Positions 43,743-53,302 of a stretch of 64,000 bases of DNA are shown here, one piece after another. Below the pieces are notes generated by a model, which was not told the DNA's origin, searched no databases, and saw only the letters and a list, made by a program, of their open reading frames with translations. The stretch's first letter is position 1; each line of letters starts with the position of its first letter. Source of the stretch: Oscillatoriales cyanobacterium (GTDB taxonomy: Bacteria; Cyanobacteriota; Cyanobacteriia; Cyanobacteriales; Microcoleaceae); assembly GCA_004292955.1 (NCBI GenBank), contig RDXX01000043.1, forward strand, positions 1 to 64,000, read 5' to 3'. A program made the position numbers and the translations under genes.

Positions 43743-46700
43743 TTAATCCCACGATTGCAATTGTACAACCCAATGCTGGACAAAAGCTGAAATGCGATCG
43801 CGCCGCGTCTCAAAAGTAGCAGCAATCCAGATAAACACAATCCCAAAAGCCAAACCAATCGCCCATTTAATCAGCGGATAGTCAAAAATCAGCACCACCA
43901 ACTGATAAAAAACATTGATTAAGAAAATTCCTGTTCCCACAAACAAAAACGCCCGCACTCGCAGCCCTAAACCCGCAGCAATCGCCACCAAGCTAAAAAA
44001 TCCTGCAACTAAACCGTGGTTGTGCCCAGTCAAAAGAGGTATCCCGCAAATCATCGCCGTGGCTAGCATTCGCAGATTGTGGCGCAGGGTTTTTTGGGCT
44101 GGTAGTTGCAAAGCGCGATCGCACTGAGCAACATAAAGGAAAGAAAGCCCTAAAGGAGTAAAATACCATTCGGGTTGAGTCAATCCGATTTGTCCAAACC
44201 AGCGCAGTAATACCCAGTCAACTATCGCCACACTCACGTAGGTAAAACGGACTTCGCGCTTTTCCCAAGCTAGGAAAACATAGAAGGCGGCAGCTATCAG
44301 AAAGCTAATCGGATAAAACTTAGCGGGAGATTCTACAATAGTGATGATTGGAATCAGAGAAGCGATTATCTTCCAGGGATTTTTTGACCAACCCCAGTTA
44401 TCCCAAGGTAAGATGTAAATGAAATAGGCAAATAGAGAAGCAAAGGCAACTTTCCACGGCCCCAGTGGCCCGGAAATGTACTTGACTAAAGGTGTATTGA
44501 TCCAGTAAAGCCGGATGCCAAAGGCTTCTAGCCATCCTAAGTAAATCCAAATTTCTGCCCATTGGCGATCGAGATGATTTCGCCCTTGCAAGAAAGCATA
44601 TTGCACTAAGAGGGTACCAGTGACTAATCCTAAATTTAGCCCGGATTTAATATAGTTGCCAGAAGCTGAAATCAGGAGTATACTGCTTAAAACCCAGTGC
44701 AGGTGAGCGAATATTTTTAATTCGGGATTGGTTAAATGTAAATAGCTGCTCAACCAAGGAGATAAAATGCGATAGATATAGGTTAATGTTGTGCCGAGAG
44801 TTGCTATCACAATTAAGCCGTCGCCAAAAGATCCTCCTCGTGTTTGGGAAAGTTGATATAGTAGGGATTCGTAGGCGGATGCTGATACGCCAATTAATCC
44901 TAAATAAACTAAAGGTTTAAATTCTTGCTGCCGCCTACCAATGCCGATCGCAATTAAAGACGCACCCAACGAGATTAAACCTGTACTATTGGTAAAGCTG
45001 TGCGATCGCAAAATCAAGCCCAATACCCCGTAAAGTAGAGGTATCACGTGAATGCTGGGTAAAATTTGGCGATAATCGGGGTTGCGCCGCCGCCACCAAT
45101 CGCCCAACAATTGCGTAGATAAGCCCAAGGCAATATTCGCGACTGCCAAATTAATCATATTGCGTCCAATAAAGCTCAAACCGACTGCTGTCAACAACTC
45201 CAAACTCCAAGCCAAGGCATAAATTGCCAGCGGGGAAAGTTTGCCCAAACTTCGGAAAACAATTGCAGCCACAGTTACCAAAGTAGCAGCCAACACTTGA
45301 GTAGAGGCTGGTAAACTCAAGGTACTGCGTGAATCGTAGAGTTGAAAGGAATAAAGAGTGATGTTTGTCAACAGCAAGCTGGTGACTAAGATTGCCCAAC
45401 CATCCAAAGCTCGATCGTAAATTTCAGCTAAGGTCGAAGGTTCAGGCAACGTGCTAAAATAACGAACTATCGTGCTGCGAAGCAACCAGAGACACAAAAG
45501 TGCGATCGCCCCAGCAATTCCCCAAGCCCAACCAGACAAAAATCCTAATTGATAAATTACCGCAGCTACGAAACTCAAGCCAAATCCGACTTGTATTGCA
45601 GCCGCTGGTTGTTCAATTAAATAGTAAGTATTGACGAACATCAACAGCGCAGCCAAACCCAAACCCATTAACCTGTATACCGGAAAGTCAAGAATCAGAA
45701 ATTGTGCGATTATTAGCGCGATCGAACTCAAGGTACTTGCAAGTTGTTTGTGCGAAGTTTCACTATATTTAGCAACAGCAGTCAAAGCCAAAGGAGTCGC
45801 CAGCCACATCAAACCCCACTGAGAGTGCATATTACTGTACAGCAAGATAAAGCTCAATCCTGCCAACACCAATCCCAGATACCAGGAACTTTGGAATAAC
45901 GCAGGATGCCAGCGAAAGAATGCAGAACTTTCTCTGGTATTTGCAGATTTCATCCAGACAAAAAATCCCCATTCAGCCACCATCAATATCAATAACATTC
46001 CTGCCCAAACATAGTCTCTCTGGTTTGGCAAAAACAAGTCAATTGCCGAAGTGAAGCCGCACAAACCAGTAATGTGAGTCAGCGAAACCCAAAATGCCGG
46101 ATTTCCCTTGGTATCAACAGCAGAAACGGGCATCAAAACTCGCGGGGAGTTATCGGGAATTAAGTATTTCCAGGCGATCCAACCTAGGGTTAAAGTAGAG
46201 ATGGATAAATTGATCGATCGCCAAAACGGATTGACTACACTAATAATAGTTAAAACACTGCCCAAACCGAGAGCAAGATTTTCGCCAAAATGGGCAAGTG
46301 GAAACTTTCGCGATCGGTAGAGCCACTGCGCCGCACTTACGGTTAAAATTAAATAAGGCAACAGCAAAACACCCCAAAAAGCCCAAGGAGTTTGCCCAGA
46401 GTTGGTAAGCTGAGTTAAAAATGCAACAAATTGTGTTTTAATTCCTAAAGGAACCACTCGCCAAACCAGCCAAATGCTTTGAAGTCCAACGGCGAAAAGC
46501 ATTAGCAAATCCAACTTTTGCCAAAACCGCACTAAGCGGTTATAAAAAAACCAAACAGCCAAGGCGCTAATGGCGATCGCCTGTAGAGGAATTTCGCGAA
46601 AACAAACCAGCCACCCCAAACCCAACAAACCCCCTCCGGCTAATTGCCAGTTAAAAAAGTTGCCGGGATTTGGCTCGTTAGATATATTGTTTCTAGTAGT

Positions 46701-47780
46701 TCCAGATGCAAGGGATTGCGGCCAATCTAGCCACGCTAACAGTACGCCACAAATTCCCAAAGCTAAACCCATTTCATGGATGTTGACATCCTTGACAAAT
46801 ATCGCCCGACCCAGTAAAATTCCCAAAGAATAAGCTACTAAAGCGGCTTTTCTGTAAGTCAGAAAATCTCTGCTGGAACTGAAAGCAGCGGCGGAAGTTT
46901 CAGTGTTTCCCCCGCGTGTGATAGATTGTACCCGTTGTTGCTGAACTTGATAAACTGTAGCAGCAGTAGTTCCCACCGTACCCAAGTAAACCGCAGCTAG
47001 GGCAAAGCCTGGAAATCCCCAACCCCAGTGCAAATAACTCAATCCCAAGTGATTTAGGGCGATCGAGGTAGTTACATTTTTCCCCCACAAACTTTGATAC
47101 TGATCTTTAATAATTCTGCGCGTTATCCAAGTCAAAATAAATGCGGCGACGATGGCAACTGCCCAATCCCAAGGATATTTCCACAATCCAAAGGTGTCCA
47201 TCGCCCAAAAATTTATCGGCACTAGCAACAGGGTAACTTCTTGCAAAGTTTGAGCAGTCAAGTGTAAATTAGGCTGTTTTTTTGCCCAACTGCCGATCGC
47301 CCAAAAAGTTAAAGTATAAGCTAACAAAACTCCATATTGTCCGGCAGCCGGAAATTTTTCCCACTGACTGGCAGCCAAGACTCCTGAGGAGACAACTACC
47401 ATGAACACTCCTAAAAACAACAGCCACACGACGCTAATTTCGGCGATGAGGGACTGCAAAATTTGAGAGGCAAAAGTTGGGGTTTGAGGAGTTTCTGCGC
47501 GCTCGACAACGTTTTTTGTGGTTCTGGGTAATGCTTTTTGTGTTGCTAGAGCAGGTACTTTGGGTTCGGAAATAGGAGAACTCTGGCGATCGTCAATTTC
47601 AGAAAGGGCTACAGCGGGCTCGGGTATCGGGCAGACTAAATACTGTCGGCACAACTGCTCAACCTCAGCGGGCGAAATCAAACCCAGCCGCAGCCACGCA
47701 TCTAAACCTGTCAACAACTCAGGATGCGACGCTAAGACGCTGAATTCTATTTTGCTCGATCGACCTTTAGGAGACGACAT
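43743..47780 (-). CDS. Giant polytopic membrane protein (DUF2157-like start)
   Basis: The 1345-residue protein has a soluble N-terminus of about 110 residues. It contains LTGLDAWLRLGLISPAEVEQL, which resembles the DUF2157-type start (a helix-rich cytosolic segment). It then carries more than thirty predicted hydrophobic segments to the C-terminus. There is no catalytic motif, ATPase or glycosyltransferase signature that I can see. Repeated W/L/G-rich helices suggest internal duplication. The nearest known parallel is a class of large cyanobacterial hypothetical membrane proteins. It could be a transporter-like scaffold or a lipid-handling protein; I cannot tell. Confidence 0.75.
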   Translation of the reverse strand: MSSPKGRSSKIEFSVLASHPELLTGLDAWLRLGLISPAEVEQLCRQYLVCPIPEPAVALSEIDDRQSSPISEPKVPALATQKALPRTTKNVVERAETPQTPTFASQILQSLIAEISVVWLLFLGVFMVVVSSGVLAASQWEKFPAAGQYGVLLAYTLTFWAIGSWAKKQPNLHLTAQTLQEVTLLLVPINFWAMDTFGLWKYPWDWAVAIVAAFILTWITRRIIKDQYQSLWGKNVTTSIALNHLGLSYLHWGWGFPGFALAAVYLGTVGTTAATVYQVQQQRVQSITRGGNTETSAAAFSSSRDFLTYRKAALVAYSLGILLGRAIFVKDVNIHEMGLALGICGVLLAWLDWPQSLASGTTRNNISNEPNPGNFFNWQLAGGGLLGLGWLVCFREIPLQAIAISALAVWFFYNRLVRFWQKLDLLMLFAVGLQSIWLVWRVVPLGIKTQFVAFLTQLTNSGQTPWAFWGVLLLPYLILTVSAAQWLYRSRKFPLAHFGENLALGLGSVLTIISVVNPFWRSINLSISTLTLGWIAWKYLIPDNSPRVLMPVSAVDTKGNPAFWVSLTHITGLCGFTSAIDLFLPNQRDYVWAGMLLILMVAEWGFFVWMKSANTRESSAFFRWHPALFQSSWYLGLVLAGLSFILLYSNMHSQWGLMWLATPLALTAVAKYSETSHKQLASTLSSIALIIAQFLILDFPVYRLMGLGLAALLMFVNTYYLIEQPAAAIQVGFGLSFVAAVIYQLGFLSGWAWGIAGAIALLCLWLLRSTIVRYFSTLPEPSTLAEIYDRALDGWAILVTSLLLTNITLYSFQLYDSRSTLSLPASTQVLAATLVTVAAIVFRSLGKLSPLAIYALAWSLELLTAVGLSFIGRNMINLAVANIALGLSTQLLGDWWRRRNPDYRQILPSIHVIPLLYGVLGLILRSHSFTNSTGLISLGASLIAIGIGRRQQEFKPLVYLGLIGVSASAYESLLYQLSQTRGGSFGDGLIVIATLGTTLTYIYRILSPWLSSYLHLTNPELKIFAHLHWVLSSILLISASGNYIKSGLNLGLVTGTLLVQYAFLQGRNHLDRQWAEIWIYLGWLEAFGIRLYWINTPLVKYISGPLGPWKVAFASLFAYFIYILPWDNWGWSKNPWKIIASLIPIITIVESPAKFYPISFLIAAAFYVFLAWEKREVRFTYVSVAIVDWVLLRWFGQIGLTQPEWYFTPLGLSFLYVAQCDRALQLPAQKTLRHNLRMLATAMICGIPLLTGHNHGLVAGFFSLVAIAAGLGLRVRAFLFVGTGIFLINVFYQLVVLIFDYPLIKWAIGLAFGIVFIWIAATFETRRDRISAFVQHWVVQLQSWD

Positions 47781-47975
47781 CGGCTTAAACTGCTACTAGC
47801 TACATTCCAGCTATAGCCTAGATTTCTGCCGATCGAACATCCGAGTATTCCGCCCTGAAAATTGGCACAATAAGTATCGATCGCAAAACCCAAAAATAAC
47901 CGCGTACATCTGCGTGTATCTGCGGTTAAAAACTCCAAATTAGGAGACAGCATTGGAGCCAGAATTGCCGTGTTC

Positions 47976-48515
47976 TTACTTATTGATAGATTTCAGCAAA
48001 GTTTCCACACTAGCATTGTGGTCTATGAACGAAAACAAATGTTTAAATAGGAGTTTGCCCTCTGCATCCAAAACAAACTGAGCCGGCAAAGGAGCACCCA
48101 AAGCCTGACCGGTTTTATAGGCCCGAAACACTCTTACGCTTGGATCGGACAGCAGAGGCATTTTCAAGCCTAAATCTCTGACAACTATTTGGCTTTGCCT
48201 GTCGTCGGTGCTGGTTACCATCAATAATTCTATATTGCGATCGGCAAACTGTTCCCACTTTTCATTCAAAGCTTTAATGTGAGGAAAACAGAAAGGGCAA
48301 TATTGCTTTTCAGTAAAAATCCGCGTAAAAGCCAGAACTACCGGCTTATCGCCCCGATAATTCGACAGCCGCACTAATTTGCCATTATTAATATCCGGCA
48401 ATTCAAAATCTGGTGTCCTCTGTCCCAGCTTCAGAACATTAGTCGCGGGAACAGGCAATAAATTTTGGAAAAACCGCTGATTTAACAAGCCGCTAAAATC
48501 AGTAGAAGTCAGCAT
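47976..48515 (-). CDS. AhpC/TSA-family peroxiredoxin-like protein with CPFC motif
   Basis: I start at the ATG complementary to 48513-48515, giving 179 residues; the longer frame to 48611 runs through repeat-like sequence. The thioredoxin-fold core has RTPDFELPDINNGKLVRLSN, the redox segment EKQYCPFCFPHIKAL and the PLLSDPSVRVFRAY and PAQFVLDAEGKLLFKH strands. A CxxC pair at the active site is more thioredoxin/TlpA-like than a one-cysteine peroxidatic site. It lies 131 bases downstream of the 2-Cys peroxiredoxin on the same strand and may share regulation. Confidence 0.8.
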   Translation of the reverse strand: MLTSTDFSGLLNQRFFQNLLPVPATNVLKLGQRTPDFELPDINNGKLVRLSNYRGDKPVVLAFTRIFTEKQYCPFCFPHIKALNEKWEQFADRNIELLMVTSTDDRQSQIVVRDLGLKMPLLSDPSVRVFRAYKTGQALGAPLPAQFVLDAEGKLLFKHLFSFIDHNASVETLLKSINK

Positions 48516-48646
48516 ATTTGCTAATTTGGGAATGGGGAATTGAGCATTGGGCAATGGGCGAAGCGAAGCGGAGGGATTGGGCATTGCACCGAAAGTTTCG
48601 AGGGCGGGCACTCACAGGCGCCGCCCTACAACTCAAAACGATCGAG

Positions 48647-49246
48647 TTAGACAGCAGCAAAGAATACTTTCGACTTAACTGGATCGGGTGTCATGGTTTT
48701 GTCACCGGGCTGCCAGCCAGCGGGACAAACTTCATCGGGGTGAGACTGAACGTGTTGGATAGCTTGCAGAGTGCGGAGAGTTTCGTCTACGTTGCGGCCG
48801 AAGGCAAGGTTGTTGATAGTAGAGTGTTGGATGATGCCTTCTTTGTCGATGATGAACAGACCTCTGAGGGCAATACCTGCTTCTGGGTCGAGGACGTTGT
48901 AGTCGGAACTGATGGTTTTTTTGAGGTCAGCAACTAAAGGATAGTTGAGGTCGCCGACGCCGCCGGATTTGCGGTCTGATTGTATCCAAGCAAGGTGAGA
49001 GAATTCGCTGTCAACGGAGACGCCGAGGATTTCGGTATCGATTTTTTTGAAGTCCTCATGGCGATCGCTAAATGCTGTAATCTCTGTGGGGCACACAAAG
49101 GTGAAGTCCAAGGGGTAGAAGAACAGGACTACATACTTTTTGCCTTTATAGTCTGACAGTTTAACTGTCTTGAATTCCTGATCCACTACGGCTGTTGCTG
49201 CGAAATCGGGTGCAGCTTGACCAACCCGGAGGCATTCACTTGTCAT
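48647..49246 (-). CDS. Typical 2-Cys peroxiredoxin
   Basis: The 199-residue enzyme reduces hydrogen peroxide and alkyl hydroperoxides using a peroxidatic cysteine, C52 ([14 protein letters not shown]), and a resolving cysteine, C174 ([14 protein letters not shown]). The C-terminal extension, [10 protein letters not shown], resembles the tail that makes eukaryote-like 2-Cys enzymes sensitive to over-oxidation, although the canonical YF is replaced by VFF. The length is normal. It is thioredoxin-linked in cyanobacteria (family knowledge). Confidence 0.95.
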   Translation of the reverse strand: MTSECLRVGQAAPDFAATAVVDQEFKTVKLSDYKGKKYVVLFFYPLDFTFVCPTEITAFSDRHEDFKKIDTEILGVSVDSEFSHLAWIQSDRKSGGVGDLNYPLVADLKKTISSDYNVLDPEAGIALRGLFIIDKEGIIQHSTINNLAFGRNVDETLRTLQAIQHVQSHPDEVCPAGWQPGDKTMTPDPVKSKVFFAAV

Positions 49247-49324
49247 AGATTTTGTTTCCTTTTTTACGAACTGTTACAAATATATCATACTCATAACGAC
49301 TACAAGTATGTTCTCGGCAAGTCT

Positions 49325-49362
49325 AAAAAATCACGCTCTCAAAATAGAGAGCGTGATTTTTT
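49325..49362 (-). terminator. Terminator downstream of the tRNA gene
   Basis: TCACGCTCTC (49331-49340) pairs perfectly with GAGAGCGTGA (49347-49356), with A6 on one side and T6 on the other, so it can end transcription in both directions. It follows the tRNA on the minus strand. Confidence 0.9.
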
Positions 49363-49373
49363 CCATTAAATTA

Positions 49374-49446
49374 TGGCTCAGGCGGGATTTGAACCTGCGA
49401 CCTTGGGCTTATGAGTCCCCTGCGCTAACCACTGCGCCACTGAGCC
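49374..49446 (-). tRNA. tRNA-Met/Ile2 (CAU anticodon), with unusual stem mismatches
   Basis: The 73-base cloverleaf is recognisable: acceptor GGCTCAG/CTGAGCC with A73, T8, a D-arm of GCGC/GCGC, anticodon loop CTCATAA (CAU at 34-36) and T-loop TTCAAAT. The anticodon stem GGGGA/GCCCA has three G-C pairs but mismatches at 27-43 (G-A) and 31-39 (A-G). The T-stem GCAGG/CCCGC has an A-C mismatch at 51-63. The CAU anticodon fits elongator tRNA-Met or lysidine-modified tRNA-Ile2. The mismatches are unusual for a functional gene, so a degenerate copy is possible. CCA is not encoded. Confidence 0.75.
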
Positions 49447-49584
49447 AAACTTACTTCACGATTTACCATCGTAGCACGGTAGGTGGAAGTATGTCTGTAT
49501 TCCCAACAACCGAATTTCTAATACCTTCCGATCTAAGTTATGAGTTTTGGTAATGATTCAAAACCCATAACTTGAGACCAGTCG

Positions 49585-52008
49585 TTATCGAGAAGCACTG
49601 GACGTATCGTTAGGCAGAAAAGCCATTGGATTGACAGCACCCTGTCCGGCGGGATGGATTTCAAAGTGCAAGTGCGGCCCGGTACTGAAGCCGGTGCTGC
49701 CCATTTCTGCAATCTGTTCGCCGCGATCGACCTGCTGACCCTTTTTAACCAAAATTCGGTTGTTGTGGGCGTAGATCGTTTCTGATCCGTCTGGATGGGT
49801 AATTTCCACCAGATAGCCGTACCCTCCGTCATTCCAATCTGCATAGGTAACCACCCCGCTGTCGGCGGCCATAATTGGCGTGCCGATCGGCCCTGCAATA
49901 TCAATTCCCTTGTGCATCCGTCCCCAGCGCCAGCCGTAGCCAGAAGTGAGAACGCCCTTAGCCGGCCAAATCAATCCGTTAGCCGACTGCTGTTTGCCGC
50001 CGCCGTTAGGCAGATAAGTATCAGCGCCCGAAAGTGGAGGCAGTTCTGGAGAAACCATGCGTCCCAAAGACGGGTTGCTCAGGGGGTCATAACCCTCGGA
50101 ACCCAAAGGAGCAGTTGCTACCACCGGCCGTTCTTGAGTAGAGGTAGGCGTTAGGTTGATCGGTTGCAGTTCGGCTGCACGAGCGGGATCGAAACGCTCT
50201 TGCTGCTGTTTCTGAACTTCCTGGGACCACCCTCTCGACGGCGGTCTGCCGATTTCATTCTGCACCGCTCCAGCGTATTCGGGGGTGTAGAGGTCGGGAT
50301 TGACGCTTGGCAGTTCTTCAGACGGGTTGGAGGCGAGTTTCGCTTCTGGGCCCTCAGTTGGAGCCAGGGAAACCGCATTTGCCCCGATCGAATTGCGCTC
50401 GGCGCGATATTCCTCTCGCAGTCTGACAACTTCTGCTCTCAAGCGTTCGGAATAAGGGTTGAGAGCGGTAGCGGTGGGTAGATCCTCCGCATTCGACTCA
50501 ATTACAGCGTTCGTGGGAGCGGGATTTAAACCCTGGGCGCTAACATTTTGCAAACCGAAAGGCTGCGGGTATGCAACAGCGAGGTTGGTAGCAGTTGCAC
50601 TTGCTGGCTGCGGCAGGGCGCTGGTGTCAACGGCACCTGTAAATGTTGGTTCGCCTTGAAGTTCCAGCTTTCTGGTGTCGCTAATGGTTTGAGAAACTTG
50701 AGTTAGCGGAATGCTGTTAATTTTGGGAACCATCGGCGCTGAAATATTGTTCAGACCTTCCAAGTTCGCCAAGGGAGAGACAACGGCCACTTTTGGGGCG
50801 GGTGCTGCAACGCCAGCACTGGTTATTTCCGAGGTAGACGAACTGGGGTTCAAAGATGCGGGAACCGAAGTCGCCGACCAGACAGATGTAGAGTTAGAGG
50901 CAGAATCTGATGCTGCCGCCTGCACCGCTGGATTATTTGACCGAACGTTGGGAATTTTCAGCCGTTGATTGACATTCAGCAAGTTGGGATTGCCCAGCTT
51001 GTTGACGGCGATCAGCTCTTTGGGCGATACCCGGTAATTAGAGGCGATCGCATCTAACGTATCTCCCGGGCGCACGTTATAGAGCCCCTGGGCTGGCCCT
51101 GCGCTACTGCCTGCTGGGGACACTACCACAGCGGAGGGCAAACTAGGTGTTGCGAGAGACTGTTCAATGGACTCCAACGATCGATCGGGCGATGCTGCTT
51201 GACCCACCGAGGCATTGGGAATTACAGGTGTGGCCCTGAGGTCAGGAATTGCTGGCGAGGTGGCATATTCCGGGGATGCCAGCGTCGGTACAGCAGGTGT
51301 AGATGAATTTGGTCCCACCTCAGAGTCCAACAGGGGCCGACCTGATGCTGTAGTGCGGTTTTCCTGTTTTTTCAAACTGTCGATCGCCCCGTCTGCGTTC
51401 GGGCTGTCGATCGAGCTTTGTGTCGGTACAGTCGTCGCCATATCTGGCGCTTCCGTTGACTGACCGTACTGGGCTGCACTATCCAACGACTCGGAGCCAG
51501 TTAGATTTAATTTTTGTTCTGGATTGACTGTGGCAGTATTGCCAGGGTTCTCTTGTGGCGAGGCTTCTAGAGCCTCCGGAATTCTGAGTTCTTGGCCGAC
51601 TTGGAGTGCGGTATCGGGTTTGATGCCGTTGGCAGTTGCTAGTGCCTTCGGTTCAATTTCATAGTCCCGAGACAGATCCCAAAGGGTTTGTCCCTGCTGA
51701 ACCTTAACCCCTGCCTGTTCGGCTGAGGAGCCGTCAACTTGTCCGGTGGTAGCGGGCCCGTTGGTCGATACAGGCTTTAATTCAACGGTCGATTCTGCTG
51801 TCGGTGTGAGTTCAGACGCGCGAGCGCTGTCTCCGTTTCTCGGCAGCAGGATGCCAGAAGCACCTACCGATATTGCCAGCCCGATCGTGGCGAGAGAGCG
51901 AAAGGAGCCTGTGCTGAGCGTTGTCTGCTTGGACGGTTCCGCAGAACCGTCTCTGTCGATTTCACTAGCCTGAACAGGCTTATTTTTTTGGGGATATGTT
52001 CGTTTCAA
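49585..52008 (-). CDS. LysM-M23 peptidoglycan endopeptidase-like protein
   Basis: Translation starts at TTG (complement of 52006-52008); an AGGAGG ribosome-binding site is eight bases upstream. The 807-residue protein has a short cytosolic end and a membrane anchor at about 35-52. A LysM lies at about 103-145 (VQQGQTLWDLSRDYEI), a second at about 311-355 (YNVRPGDTLDAIASNYRVSP), with a long Ser/Ala/Pro-rich linker. The C-terminal M23 domain has HKGIDIAGPIG (HxxxD) and HLHFEIHP. Both zinc motifs are intact, so it can cut peptidoglycan cross-links, or it may act as a divisome activator. The linker is typical of cyanobacterial envelope proteins. Confidence 0.92.
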   Translation of the reverse strand: MKRTYPQKNKPVQASEIDRDGSAEPSKQTTLSTGSFRSLATIGLAISVGASGILLPRNGDSARASELTPTAESTVELKPVSTNGPATTGQVDGSSAEQAGVKVQQGQTLWDLSRDYEIEPKALATANGIKPDTALQVGQELRIPEALEASPQENPGNTATVNPEQKLNLTGSESLDSAAQYGQSTEAPDMATTVPTQSSIDSPNADGAIDSLKKQENRTTASGRPLLDSEVGPNSSTPAVPTLASPEYATSPAIPDLRATPVIPNASVGQAASPDRSLESIEQSLATPSLPSAVVVSPAGSSAGPAQGLYNVRPGDTLDAIASNYRVSPKELIAVNKLGNPNLLNVNQRLKIPNVRSNNPAVQAAASDSASNSTSVWSATSVPASLNPSSSTSEITSAGVAAPAPKVAVVSPLANLEGLNNISAPMVPKINSIPLTQVSQTISDTRKLELQGEPTFTGAVDTSALPQPASATATNLAVAYPQPFGLQNVSAQGLNPAPTNAVIESNAEDLPTATALNPYSERLRAEVVRLREEYRAERNSIGANAVSLAPTEGPEAKLASNPSEELPSVNPDLYTPEYAGAVQNEIGRPPSRGWSQEVQKQQQERFDPARAAELQPINLTPTSTQERPVVATAPLGSEGYDPLSNPSLGRMVSPELPPLSGADTYLPNGGGKQQSANGLIWPAKGVLTSGYGWRWGRMHKGIDIAGPIGTPIMAADSGVVTYADWNDGGYGYLVEITHPDGSETIYAHNNRILVKKGQQVDRGEQIAEMGSTGFSTGPHLHFEIHPAGQGAVNPMAFLPNDTSSASR

Positions 52009-52599
52009 AAAAACGACCTCCTACTGAGAAGCGCTAACTGTCCTTGGAAACACTCAAGGGATTGCATGATGCTGAATTTAAATCAACAACCAAAAATATT
52101 CTGATTGTTGAAAGCGATCGTGCTTAGGCAAGATTACCTTGCTTTTTTAATTTAGACAAGCTCGAACCGTAATAATTTTTTAAATTCTCGGTCAAACCCG
52201 CTGCAATTACACCCCACAAGCCTTACACCGCAATAGTTGGAACGAATACATAAAATATCCGTTCCCGCACAGGCTAAGACTCTCACCTATTGTCCGACTC
52301 TATGCTAATTTCCGGACAACCTACAACCGTATATTCACTAGATATCAATAGCCTTCAGGCACAATCAGGCGATCCCTGGCGCCTTAAATCGCTGAAATCC
52401 TCTGTTTTTGTGGCTACATCCTCGCAGCGACTAATTTGGTATTACTGATAACAATCTGTTTTTGGATGAATAAAATATATTAATCTCCGCTATCTAGATT
52501 TTCACCGCTTTGATACAAATTTCTTATATTTAAAGCGAAAGTTGGTTGTACCCGACAGCTATTAAATATCTATATATGTATGTATCTGTCGATCGCGAT
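52009..52599. other. Divergent region without a supported gene
   Basis: Holds the promoters of the M23 gene and, downstream, the 3' end of trmL. The AGGAGG that decides the TTG start is at 52017-52022. The rest is AT-rich without a clear frame, repeat or riboswitch. Confidence 0.45.
52017..52022 (-). promoter_or_regulatory. AGGAGG ribosome-binding site that supports a TTG start
   Basis: The complement of CCTCCT, eight bases upstream of the TTG codon of the M23 peptidase gene. No ATG or GTG lies at a suitable distance. Confidence 0.85.
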
Positions 52600-53061
52600 T
52601 TATCCGAGTTCGCCCAACTGTCGTTTAGCCTCAAATAAACCTACAGCGGCGCTGACAGAGAGATTCAAACTCCTGACTCCAGGCTGGCTCATGGGAATAA
52701 AAACTGTGGCATCGCAGGCATCCAAGACCAATTTAGGAATGCCGACAGTTTCTGAGCCAAACATCAACCAGTCGCTGGGCTGAAATTGGAATTGGGTATA
52801 ACTGCATCGTCCACCAGTGCTGAATCCGATCGTTCGCCCTCCTCGCTCCTGCTGAAATATCTCAAAAGCAGCTAAGTCTTCGTGACAGTGGAGATTGACA
52901 TAGGGCCAATAATCTAAGCCGGCCCTTTTCAGGTAGCGATCGCTAATTTCAAACCCCAGCGGGCCGACTAAATGTAATGTCGTGCCTGTGGCAGCGCAAG
53001 TGCGGGCGATATTGCCAGTATTCGGGGGAATTTGCGGGTGAATCAAGACAAGTTGGGGCAT
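52600..53061 (-). CDS. trmL: tRNA (cytidine(34)-2'-O)-methyltransferase TrmL
   Basis: TrmL methylates the wobble base of some leucine tRNAs. The 153-residue SPOUT-fold enzyme has the N-terminal LVLIHPQIPPNTGNIARTCA motif, the GPLGF strand and the trefoil-knot motifs WLMFGSETVGIP and IPMSQPGVRSLNLSVSAAV. Length and motif order are typical. It is a single gene; a short CAGTTGA array precedes its start. Confidence 0.94.
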   Translation of the reverse strand: MPQLVLIHPQIPPNTGNIARTCAATGTTLHLVGPLGFEISDRYLKRAGLDYWPYVNLHCHEDLAAFEIFQQERGGRTIGFSTGGRCSYTQFQFQPSDWLMFGSETVGIPKLVLDACDATVFIPMSQPGVRSLNLSVSAAVGLFEAKRQLGELG

Positions 53062-53065
53062 GAAG

Positions 53066-53110
53066 CTTTAAACAGTTGACAGTTGACAGTTGACCTGGGA
53101 CAGTTGACAG
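53066..53110. repeat. Short (CAGTTGA)n array
   Basis: Three to four cagttgacagttgacag units with a tail ending cctgggacagttgacag lie just upstream of the trmL start. Confidence 0.85.
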
Positions 53111-53302
53111 CCCCCATCGCCCCAAGGATAGCAATGGTTTCAGCGATTAAACACGTCTTGGCAGTTGCTATCAAAGCAAAAAATACAGCTATTGGCACAT
53201 TTAGAAATCTACCCAAAGGTAGATACTATTCATAGCTTTTATTTATAACAGGTGCCGGCTGCCATTGATTAAATATTCTGATTTGTTTTGCACTGCTACT
53301 GT

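Noticed and set aside
48516-48611. Longer start for the CPFC peroxiredoxin-like protein
   Set aside because: The extension (MPALETFGAMPNPSASLRPL) looks like translated intergenic sequence with repeat-like ends.
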